DNA of 64,000 bases from positions 132,370 to 196,369 of the forward strand of contig CAJJDP010000012.1 of the NCBI GenBank assembly GCA_905182995.1, in the 5' to 3' direction. This DNA comes from Paramecium octaurelia. Lineage: Eukaryota > Ciliophora > Oligohymenophorea > Peniculida > Parameciidae. Under the pieces are notes generated by a model, which made no database searches, was not told the DNA's origin, and was given only the letters and a program-made list of their open reading frames with translations. Position numbers and translations under genes: made by a program. This document shows, piece by piece, positions 16,159-26,600 of the stretch; the stretch's first letter is position 1; the number at the start of each line of letters is the position of its first letter.

Positions 16159-16801
16159 TCAGCGTTTTCTAAATTTCTTTATGATTTCCTCAGCATCATC
16201 AGCGTCGCTTAGTAAACTGTCAATGTCTGAGAGTTTTTCAGAATCTAATTTTGAATCATCGGATATATCATCATCATCATCTTCATCATCATCCTCGTCT
16301 GAGTGTTGCTTCTTTAATTTACCTTTATTGCCTTTTTCATTATTATTGCTTTATTATGGTTTTTTTTCATCTAATGAATCAGCACTAAATTAGGACTTAT
16401 TATCAGCATCTCCTTAATCCTTTAGGATTTCTAGTTTAATGTTTTAGAATCATTCTTACCCTCTACATTTCTTCCATTTCCTTCATCTGCACTTGAATCA
16501 TCATCGAATCTAGTTTCTGGTTATTCTTTTGTAAGTTTTCTTTGCTTCAGTTCAGCCAACCATTTGTGAAATACATCAATAGCTTCATCTAGTCCTTTGA
16601 TTTTAGTAGTAAAAGCAGCTTAACATTTATCACAATTTAATTCTGCAATCTTGATGACTTTTTTTCTATTTCTTTTTTTTAATTATACATTTTAACAATT
16701 ACGCAATTCTTATAGCCACAAAGAGCACAATCAAAAATAGTCTTAATTGCTTAAACCTTTTCTTTTTTTGGCATCCTATTCGATTTTCTTCTTCCTCCCA
16801 T
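16159..16801 (-). CDS. ELOF1: Transcription elongation factor Elf1 homologue (ELOF1)
   Basis: Three exons, 196 aa, with introns at 16666-16688 and 16431-16459. The start gives the family's basic N-terminus (MGGRRKSNRMPKKEK), then a four-Cys zinc ribbon (FDCALCGYKNC ... ELNCDKCQAAF) and the conserved end (LDEAIDVFHKWLAELK). Elf1 binds elongating RNA polymerase II, helps passage through nucleosomes and takes part in transcription-coupled repair. The first 90 or so residues are the whole of the usual protein. Here they are followed by about 100 residues of acidic Ser/Asp/Glu tail (HSDEDDDEDDDDISDDS). Budding yeast Elf1 also has an acidic tail, animal ELOF1 does not. Firm call. Confidence 0.94.
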
Positions 16802-17559
16802 TAATATAAAAAATTAATAAAATAATACTTTAAAAATTAGCTAAAGAATTATTTATACGCAAATAGTAGATATTATCACTATTAAACATATCTAAAATTA
16901 TATCAATTCTTAGGTTAGGATTTCATGAAAACTTTAAAATCTTTTAAATATTTATTCTAATTCAATTGTGCTCTTATGAGTTGTCATTTATTAGTATTAA
17001 TTAATTAAAATTTTTAAAGTGCTAATCCTTGCTTATATATTATATTTTTAAATTAAACAAATTTTCTAATTATAATCTTACCAATTCTATTTATGAGTTT
17101 TTTTGATTTAATTATAATTATTCTAATTCTAAATTTCATGCATCCTTGGGTAAGCATTATTATTATATGTTTCATTAGCTTCACTATGTTTAATCTAGGT
17201 AATTAGTTCTGAATTAGCAAAGATATGTAAAATATTAAACTAAATTATTGATGTTTCTTCTACTTAAAAAATTAAATGTAAATAAATATTTATAATAAAG
17301 TAAGGAACAATAAAACTATTTTAGGTTTTTCTATGGCAAGAATGAAGTTTAAGATTCACTAATAATATTTATATTATAAAATAAACTATGTTTTTGTTAC
17401 ATTATTAAACATAAAAATAAATTCAATAAGAGATTATACAAAATCAATTGAATAAGGTAGAATAAACAACCTTTAAGAATAAATTAATCATATCTACTCA
17501 AGATACACTTATTACAATAACTTTAGTAATATCTTAGATTTATATTTTATAATAAATAT
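16802..17559. other. Gene-free AT-rich stretch
   Basis: About 760 bp upstream of the Elf1 gene, with runs of TTAATTAATT, TAAATATT and similar. I read both strands and saw no frame with coding character, no tRNA-like fold and no repeat longer than about 10 bp. It should hold the Elf1 promoter. Confidence 0.5.
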
Positions 17560-17703
17560 TCAATTCAATACAAAATTTTTGATGTAAGTTTTAATTAAAA
17601 ATGTGACAAAATTCGGATTATCAATAATGTATTAATTTGATTGGATTGACTGATATTTATGAATGCATCTCAGCATATCTTTAATTTCTTTAATTGGGTA
17701 CAT
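17560..17703 (-). other. Short coding-like ORF, possible terminal exon
   Basis: A 47-codon minus-strand frame, MYPIKEIKDMLRCIHKYQ onward, ending FVLN then TGA. It lies directly downstream of the next gene and in the same frame, separated by one TGA. It may be the last exon of that gene, with an intron spanning the TGA that I could not define, or a tiny gene of its own. The composition looks coding. Confidence 0.35.
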
Positions 17704-17715
17704 ATTGAATTAATT

Positions 17716-18060
17716 TCAAATTTTATATGGAAATATATCATAATTTATAAAAGTACTAATATATTTTGTGTATGAAAAATTCATTTTTTATTCCCCGCAA
17801 TTTAATTGCTAAATATGTAATAATTAATAATTAAAGTATGTCTTTGGTGAATAGTCTCTAAATTTATGAATTTTGCCGTACATTTGCTTCTCAATTGAAT
17901 TTACGAACTCGCTATACGGTAGAACAATTGCATTAAAGTTTTGTAAATTGTTTATTTTAATGAGATTGATAGGAATCGAATGAGAATTCATCTTTGGCCT
18001 TTCAATTGGTGATAGGACTGATGGATAAATTTTGCTTGGCATATTTGGTATAGGCATCAA
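17716..18060 (-). CDS. Small protein of unknown function
   Basis: A 114-aa frame starting MPIPNMPSKIYPSVLSPI, with Pro, Ser, Lys and Ile typical of coding DNA and local GC above the flanks. The convincing part ends near YSPKTYF at about 17830; the last 35 residues are AT-driven and may be 3' flank, so the true stop or a splice to the downstream patch at 17560-17703 is uncertain. The gene is divergent from the DDT/WHIM-like gene, with about 75 bp between starts. No domain recognised. Confidence 0.55.
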
Positions 18061-18136
18061 CGCAAACTAATTCAGCTTTCTTGAATGTAATAGGATAAAT
18101 AAAAAAGTATATTGTAAATACAAATTTAGTTAATTT

Positions 18137-19387
18137 ATGCGTCGATCTATCTTGGTGAACATCTGGCCATCAATTTTCGCATTAATTACACGCATTTATA
18201 GGATTCGAGCATATATAAAGGATGAAATAGAATTAGAATACTAATAGTTTAAAGAGCATTTATAATAAGAGTAATTTAAAAATTGGCTCGCTTTGGATAA
18301 ATAAAAGTTACTCCTGTTTATGATAGATACAATTTTTTATGAATCAGAATTTTTGATTTAGGAGATTGATCAAAGATTAAAGATATAGGAAATATTATCA
18401 AACAATGATTGGAGGAAGGAATTGGCCAAGAAGGAAGCCGAATTAAAAAGACTATAATAATCAGTTGGGAAAGTGGCTAAAAAGAAACAAAAAGAGTAGG
18501 TTAAGACTCTTCAATTGATAGCAGGATTAGAAGAAGAAATAAATCTGTATATAAAAGCATCAACAGTTACTAATAAATAATTGTTTCACACTTAAGCCAT
18601 AGAGAAGATCTCAAACAATCTTTATGTACTTAAATCAATGACTTTTAGGTCTTTTAAGAGGAGAAACGATGTATCTATTAAGAAAACAGTGAGGAAGATT
18701 GGCAAGTAATATAAGGAGCAGAGATGATAGAATTAATTGGTCAACAATAGAAGAAATGTACTGAAATGAAAACTTTGGTGAGTGAAGGTTACTTTGGTTT
18801 AGAGGATTGTAAACTAGATCCAATTGCCCTTGATAATACTTACGGGATTGAATAAATTAGTCAAGACTCAATGGCTGTTGAATTATTTTATAGATGCGAT
18901 ATAAATACTGTAAGAGAAATACTTTTGGCATTGGAAAAGGATTATTCAGAATATGAATTGAATTATTGGAAGAGTTGTTGGACATCAGCTGAAAAAAGGA
19001 AAATTTGGTAAGAGAAGGTGTTGAATGCAGACATGATTGAATTAACTGAGATTTTGAGTAAGATACCGCATCAACTATCCTGGGTAAACAAGAAACATGG
19101 ATAAACTGATAGTTAGGCCAAATATAAATCTAGCAGATGTAATAATAATAACTATATTGTTAGTATATTGGTTCTATTAGAATAAGTTATATTCAATGCC
19201 TTATCAATAATTAAGTAAGCAAGAGCCATCTTTGCATTCGATGTACTTGTTGGCAATAACCTTATACGATAAATTAAAGAGTTATATTCATAGAAAAATG
19301 AGAACCATGGACATCACTTAAATCTAATAGTAGTAGTAGCAATCAGATGTAGAATCAACTTTAGACGATGACTTTTAACTAAAATGA
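18137..19387 (+). CDS. DDT/WHIM-like protein, probable ISWI-complex accessory subunit
   Basis: About 398 aa, helical and charged. One clear 23-nt intron (GTACTTAAATCAATGACTTTTAG, near 18625) joins ISNNLY to VFQEEKRCIYQENSEEDW. A second intron of 31 or 37 nt near 19250 is needed to reach the acidic C-terminus (SDVESTLDDDF). Segments resemble the DDT/WHIM module of Acf1/Itc1-type proteins: an N-terminal helical bundle (KLLLFMIDTIFYESEFLIQEI), a Lys-rich helix (KKEAELKRLQQSVGKVAKKK), a strand pair (LYVFQEEKRCIYQE) and a Trp-containing end (IPHQLSWVNKK). Those proteins set nucleosome spacing with ISWI. The similarity is of pattern, not strong identity, so this is a probable call. Confidence 0.72.
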
Positions 19388-19519
19388 AATTATTGTTGTA
19401 TTTAATAAATAGAATTCTTTGTTCTAATACTTTAGCTTTGCTTATCTATTATGTTTACTTAAATGGAAATCAAACATTCGTATTTATTTTAAAAACTTGT
19501 TTATTTAAATAAATTTAAT

Positions 19520-20840
19520 ATGTATAACAATCAGACAGTTCAGTTAGTTGGTCGACTGAGTCCTAAAACAAAAATTAATTTAGAACAGCAAAACTCACAC
19601 AAACTTTCAAATAAAATGCTAGCTAAACACATTAATCCTGACATTGCACTTGTGCCTATGCTTGATGATATCATACCATGTAGTATCAGAATGAGTATCA
19701 GTTAGTGAAATTTTGAATTAGAGGAAAATGTTGCAATCGGTTCAACCAATCCAATATTATGAAGAGCAAAGGCCTTCTAGAACTATTCTTACAACTCAAC
19801 CAAAATCTCATACACATAAGTCTTCAAGGTCAATAAAGTCTAATTCTACTCACAAAGAACAGAAGTCAAGAATGTCTAATCAAAAATATGAGTTGCTGAG
19901 TTGTTGTTCCTGTTCTTGTTGTGGATGCAGCAGAAAGAGTTCGACAAGACTCAAAAAATCACCAACTCCCACTCCTAAAGTCAGAAGAAATTATCAAGAA
20001 AACCCCTCAACCAACAAATCAATAAGTACACTCTACATAAAATTATTAGAATAATCTTCAATTGCTAGTTCTGAATCAAAAAAGGTGAGAAATTAAAAGG
20101 TTTTGAATTCTTCATCAAAAACAAAATAAAAATGTGAATATCATCATTATGAACACAGACAATCACATTTAACTATTCATCAATCAAACAGAAAACCAAG
20201 ACCCTCAAGCGTGGCTATTATCAATCCTGAAACAGCCAGAAGATAAAAATTGAGAGAGTATTAAGAGAAATAGAAATTGTTACAGAATGTATATAGCGCT
20301 AAATAATTATAACCATAAACTAGGGAGCAAAGTCTATCGAAGGTTGCATGGAGAGCAGACATATCTAAAGTATAATTTATATTAAAAATCATCAATTAGA
20401 TTGAAGAAGGCCACAAAAGAAAAAGTAGAATTGAAAAAATTGTTCAAATTTAAAAAGAAATCTTAAACAAATCTTTGTCTAGACATAGGAGTTCGTCAAA
20501 GTAAGAATCCAAAATGATTGTACCTCCTCCTGATACGCAAAAATTGAAACTCTTGGATCAGAGAAAAAAATTAATGGAAAAGAAAGATCAAAAAATAGTT
20601 CATGATAAAAAGGAGGCTTAAAGATTAAAATAAGTACTTCATTAATTAAAAAAATAAAAATAAGTAGAAAATGAATTAAAAAATAAAAAAACTGAATAAC
20701 TTTCTAAATTAGAAAAATTTCAAAAGGATAATAGATTATAATGCAAAAAAAAAAAATTTGTGCCTACAGAATAATAAATTGAATAAGCATTTTAAATAGT
20801 AGCTAGTGATAAAATAGATAATGAATAATCAATCAAATGA
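19520..20840 (+). CDS. Basic Ser/Lys-rich protein with Cys cluster, unknown
   Basis: Two exons, 432 aa, joined by a 22-nt intron at 19680-19701; without it the frame stops at 19709. The first half is Ser/Gln/Thr-rich and carries a striking cysteine cluster, LLSCCSCSCCGCSRKS, about residue 120, which could be palmitoylated or bind metal. The second half is a strongly basic coiled coil (KLLDQRKKLMEKKDQKIV and similar) ending in a Lys-rich stretch. No signal peptide or membrane span. Architecture suggests a membrane-tethered or cortical structural protein; family unknown. Confidence 0.8.
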
Positions 20841-20890
20841 ATATGTTTTGAATTACACATAATAGGATTATAAAAATTTAATTATCCATA

Positions 20891-23688
20891 ATGTTTTTCT
20901 TATTACTTTGTGTAATTATTCACTTACTTTCAATTGTGTAAGCCATATCTTAATTGTCACATGCCTTAGATAATTGGTAAATGAGATTATTTGGATAGTT
21001 GTCCTCCATCTATGTGTAAGAGGATATAATTTATTATCATAATACTTTGAACCAACAAGGAAAAATCTTCAAAGCTACAGGTAGTTAATAGATCCACTTA
21101 ATTTGATAGGCTAAGTTTAATCGAGAAATGAATACATAATGTGTGATTTTTTTAATTATGTCAAATATGAGTCAAACTAAAAAGTTGTACATTTGTTTAA
21201 TAATGGTTTTTAAATACTGGCTCAATTAGAAATAACTGAAAAGATTGATTATTGTATGATTGGATTAAATGGAGAGTTTATCATTATTGCTGGTCAAACT
21301 ATTTTTTCAACAATTGATGAAAGACTTTTTTAAAAGTAATATAGTTTGATTATTAAAAAAGGATAGAAAATTAAATTATTTATGCTGGATATATTTTTGA
21401 AATACCAATCATTGTCATATAGAAAAAAAACTAGATTTGTGTTTTTTCTATAAAAAATTCCATTACAGAAGATTATTGTGTTCAAAGTAAGAAGGCTGGC
21501 AAAGTTATTGAATTTGGAAAAACATTAATTTATTATGATAATTATTTTGCCTATCATCTTAAGGATAAAAAAGCAAAGGAAATTAATATTGATCTTATTA
21601 GAAAAACCTGCTAATTTTTAGGTTTCTCTGAAACTTTAGTCGTTCGAACTAAAACTAACAAGTAAATCGTGGATTTGCAAGGTTAGATTGAATATCAATT
21701 TCATTCTAACTTACATGTTGTTGAAAATTCTGAGACTCAAAAATACTACTTCTTGGTAAAGCAAGAGGAAAATTATCTTGTAATTTAAAGTTTCGACAGA
21801 GAATCCTAAAAATTAACTCTTTAAACTATTGAATTAGCAAATATATCTAATATCTTAAGTGCTTTTATTATCGATTTATCATTGAAATAATTTTTAGTTT
21901 AGTATTAAGATTTATAAACTGTATTACTTGAAAATGATGCAATTCTTTGGTAAACTGAATAATCTTTAATCAGCATAGATAACATATTTTATCAGAAATA
22001 TGAATATGAAAAGTAAAAGTATAAAAATTCATATTATGAATCCCTATAATAGAATGGGGTTAACAATCCTTTTATTGTGCATCAAAATGCAATATTAAGG
22101 GTATTGAATGAGATTAAAGATTTGAAAGAGATGCTCATATAGTTTATCAATGGATTTGATAATCAAAATATTAAGAGCAATATATTGGAGTAATCTTTTG
22201 GTCTCAAACAATAAGTATGTTTTTTGACAACTTATAATACACTATTATGTTATGATACTAAAGAACTTAAACTTTTACAAAAGTTGCACATAAATAATCT
22301 CGATTAAACATATAAATTAGTGGCACTCCATCAAATAGAGTATAATTATATTTATGAGCTTTTAGACTCAATCATGTATAGATTAATGATTATAAAGGTG
22401 GATCTAAGAATCATATTCTATTTTATTATTCAAATCAACGAATGAAACTTTATACCTTTATTCTAGATTTGTCTCTTGGATCAATTTAATAAGTAGGTTC
22501 AAGAAGATGCAAAAATATCGTTTGGACCATCCCGTACACAATGGAAAATGAATCAAGTCAACACATAAATCTAATCATTTTGATAGATGAAGAGAATAAA
22601 GTTTTTACTTATCCTGAAAATGATAATTACTTAAATTCCAAAGAAATCATTCTCTATAAAAATGATAATGGTGTGTTGATAGGATATAAATTACAAGATA
22701 AATAATTAGAAAAAATATGGACTCTAACTATAAAAGAGAAAATACTACTAATAAGATCATCATCACAAATTGGTTAAGGGGATCCTAAGGTTGCAAATTG
22801 GGATGATGGAAAGGTGATTTTTAAATTAATTGACTATAAAAATTTTGCAATTCTCACTTCAGAGGAGGATTCACTTAAATTGTAAATAGTAAATGCTAAA
22901 AGTGGTAAAATTCTATTTTAAGGTGTCTAAAATGAAGTGGATCTCGATTAATACATCAATTTAGTTTTCGATGAACATTAGGTTTTTGTAACTTATTAGA
23001 ATTAAGCTAAAATGATATTTGAAATATGGACAGTAGAGATATATCATATGAAAATTGAGTGTTCATTTATAAAAATGCTAGAGTATTATTATTTCTCTTA
23101 AGATCCAACAAATAAACATTATTATAAAATAAAACACAATGCTGTTTTCTTATAGTAAGTATATGGATTTCCTTTGGGGATTAAATTTCTAGGAATAACG
23201 AGAACCAGAAAATCTTTAACTAAGAAAAATTTATTGATTATCACTACCTTCAGTCAATTGTATTAATTGGATAGAAACCTTGTTTCTGCAAGAAGAAGAG
23301 AAAACTCAGAGTTAGAAAATCCCTTTTGGTCAAATGACTTGCCGCCTTATTAGTATGAGCTCCCTATTAATTTTAAAAGTATGGTAACTCACGATTAAAC
23401 AGTAATTTATTTTGTATTAATCTAGTTCGATTTCGAAAGATTTTCATTAGAACCTACAAATTTAGAATCCTCTGGCTTACTCTTAGTTTATGGTTCTGAT
23501 GTATTTTTCACAATAATAACTCCTGATAAAGTATAAGTAATAATTTATTTTAGTCTTATGATATGCTGCAGAACAACTTCAACTATGATGCGGTAATATT
23601 AACAACAGTAATAATAACATTGGCAATTTAAGTGTTATAAAAATTAATAAAATCTAGCAATTAAGTAAAATAATTTAAAGTTAATTGA
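20891..23688 (+). CDS. EMC1: ER membrane protein complex subunit 1
   Basis: Five exons, 898 aa, introns at 21081-21109, about 21340, about 22345 and 23531-23553. A signal peptide (MFFLLLCVIIHLLSIVQA) leads into the luminal beta-propeller region. The C-terminal third carries the family's most conserved part: GIKFLGITRTRKSLTKKN, LYQLDRNLVSARRR, YELPINFKSMVTHDQTV, LESSGLLLVYGSDVFF, then one membrane span (AVILTTVIITLAIQVL) and a short Lys-rich cytosolic tail. EMC1 is the large luminal subunit of the EMC, which inserts tail-anchored and multi-pass proteins into the ER. The length is close to the usual 900-1000 residues. Firm call from the C-terminus; the propeller half is divergent. Confidence 0.95.
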
Positions 23689-23852
23689 AAAATTGTATAT
23701 ATTTCATAAAAAGGCAAATTGTTTTAGAATTTAAGTCCTAAGAGAAATGTTATATTTATATATATATTTATCTATCTTAAAGTAATAGAGCACAAAGTTT
23801 AATTAGAATTTAATAATTTTGCTTCTTAAGAATTAAATTTTTCAAATTAGTT

Positions 23853-26567
23853 ATGGAAGCTTGCACAACGAATACTACTCGAATGGGTCCCTCCAATGTA
23901 ACATAGTAAATCACATCAAAACCGGAGTCTCCTTCATCTCAATCATTATTTGACGAAGAGAATGAGTTTATTCATCGAAATATGATTAAGGACAAAAAGC
24001 AAGAAGTTTTGGGTTAAAGTCGTAAAGTAAAATTATGCTTTTGAATTAGTCTGATTATTTAAAGCATGCAATATTTTTAACAAACAGATCGCTACGAATG
24101 AGTGAAAGATCGAAATCTTCACAGTTTGTCATAAATTTTAGGAAACAATACTTTATACATAGATTCATAAACAATCTATTTACAAATCTTTATTTCATGA
24201 AGTAGGACCAAAGAGTAAGAATAAACCAAGTTTTAGATGAAAAACCAGCTCAATAATTTTCTAAAAATAGCTGTACCTAAATACAATAATATAATTTATA
24301 GCTGAGGATAAGAAAGAAAACAAATGGATATTTCTCCCATCAACTCATTTCATAATGATTTGGGATATTTTGGGTCTGTTATTCCATCTTATAATGCTGT
24401 GGATCAGTCCTTTTTTATGTTCATTCTAAGATTACAATAATAAGATTATGTAATATCTCTAGTCAATAATATTATTTTACTTAATTTTTGACTTTTTAGT
24501 AATGTTTAACAGAGCCATAATTATAGAGGCAGTAATAGTTTATTAACGTAAGGATTTCATTAAAAATTATCTAAAATCTAATGCTATTTTTGACTTTTTT
24601 AATTTGGGTATATGGATGGGATTAAAATATGAATATTTTCATTTGTAATGCATGCAAGAGATTCTAATTGTATGCTAAGTGTTTTTGATATATAAAAAGA
24701 TTTAAAGATATATAACCGAATATTTCCAATAAATATATTGTAGAGGAAATCAAAATTTTACAATAGATTTAATTTCTTTAATAATTTAAATTTACTACTT
24801 TGCTCATATCATCGCATGCATTTGGCATTACGTTGGATCATCAACTGAAAGTCTGGGGAGATCATGGTTAATAGACAGACATTTAGAAGATAAATCAATC
24901 TGGAACAAATATAACGCTGCATTCTATTGGGCTACGATGACAATGACAACAGTAGGATATGGGGACGTGGTTGCAATAAATGAAATCGAAATGATAGTTT
25001 CCTCTATTGTTATGTTTCTTTCCAGTTGTGCTTTTGCCTACACCATGAGTTCTATAGGGATTATCTTAAAGAATATATATGACACATAATTAACTTATAA
25101 GTAATTGTTTGAATTGATTCTTGATAGAAAAAATCTGATTCAAATAACACAATTTATGCTAAAAAACAACGTGGATGAACAAATACAAGGGAGGATCAGG
25201 AATTACTTAAATTCTCAGTTATATTAAGAGAAAAAGGAGAATATGGATGATGTGAACAATATTCTAAATTCCCTGCCTTTTAATTTACAACAGGACTTAA
25301 ATGCTGATATCTAGGCCAGAGTAATCAAGCAAATAAAATTAATTATCAATCACTTTTCCAAATCAACCTAAATCTAAGTGGCTAAGAATCTTCAACTAAT
25401 TTCACTATTGGCTGGAGATGTGGTGTATAAATAAGGTGATCTTTCGGAGGATAGTCTGTAACAATCTCTATTATTTAAGTTATTTTATACATAAGGGAGA
25501 GGTGAAGTAAACTGAGTTCCAGACCAAAACCACACTTAAAACGCTGTAGAAAAACTAATATCTTGGGATTTATTCTTTCTTTACTGGTTTTTGTCCCAAG
25601 GAAACAGCCATATGTAATAGTCCAACTCAGTTATATAAAATAAATAGGAAGAAATTCTTAGAGATTATTCGAAGTAACTAAAAGGATCATGAAATCTTCC
25701 ATCATATCAAGGACAAAATTATATTTACAAATAATTTGGTGTTGTTTGATCATAAATGCAATTTCTGTTCACGACCTTTTCATTTGGAAATCGATTGCCC
25801 ACTCATATCGTATAAACCTGATTTAGAATTGATATTGAAGAAAGAAAACTTCACTGAAAAATTCAATAGCAGAATTATGGTGAAACGGAAAAACAACAGA
25901 AATAATACTTTTGGGTTTTTAAATAAATTAAATTAAACTCTAAATTAGTTTTAAGAGGATTAATAGATCTAACTTTTAGGTATGAATGAAAACAATCAAA
26001 ATGAAACTCCACAATACAGAACTGGATTGTCTGAAGTTGTCTATCAGAATTCGGCATAAATGATAGCTTAAAATCTGTAGAATCTCAGTGCCAGTGACGA
26101 AGAGATACATTCAGAAATGTAACATACTCCATAATAGTAATCAAAGCAAGTTATTTCTTAATAATTGGTAAAAACTCAAAGTAGTATTCCTATTATGTAT
26201 TCTAGGGTCGTCTGTATCAAAAATTAAAATTGGGAGAATTGAATATCGGACATCCAAAAGTAATTTTGCACCCATCACAGAGAATTTAAATGGATCATTT
26301 TGCATTCTTGATGAAGTCAAACATATTTTCAATTACTAAAATACTTTTAATTTAGACAAAGTGCACTTTGTGGGTATTTCTTATATGCCTCAATACTCTT
26401 TGGAGGCTCAAGTGAAACAAATGGCCAAAACCATGAAGAGGAAGAACCAGAGACTCTAAAGAATATATGATAGATTTGAAAAATACACTTTCTTTCATAA
26501 AGTGAAACAATTATCTCTTAAATTAAGGGTGTATTACAAAAGAAGCAATAAATCAACTTTACAATGA
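23853..26567 (+). CDS. CNG/EAG-family six-TM potassium channel
   Basis: Five exons, 871 aa, with introns of 23, 29, 22 and 25 nt. Cytosolic N-terminus, then membrane segments (THFIMIWDILGLLFHLIML, SIILFYLIFDFLVMF), a pore with selectivity filter TMTTVGYGDVV near residue 349, and S6 (SIVMFLSSCAFAYTMSS). A C-linker (NYLNSQLYQEKKE) and cyclic-nucleotide-binding-like domain (GDVVYKQGDLSEDS, FIHKGEVKQ) follow, then a Cys/His knuckle CNFCSRPFHLEIDC and a long Gln/Asn-rich tail. Ciliates have very large families of such channels controlling ciliary membrane potential. S4 has few basic residues (LIYKKIQRYITEY), so voltage sensing may be weak. The Cys/His knuckle is a ciliate-type addition. Firm call. 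Confidence 0.95.
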
Positions 26568-26600
26568 ATTGAATAATTTTATAATAAATATAAATATAAA

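Noticed and set aside
19520-19708. A separate 62-codon gene before the Cys-cluster gene
   Set aside because: A 22-nt intron at 19680-19701 joins the two frames cleanly.
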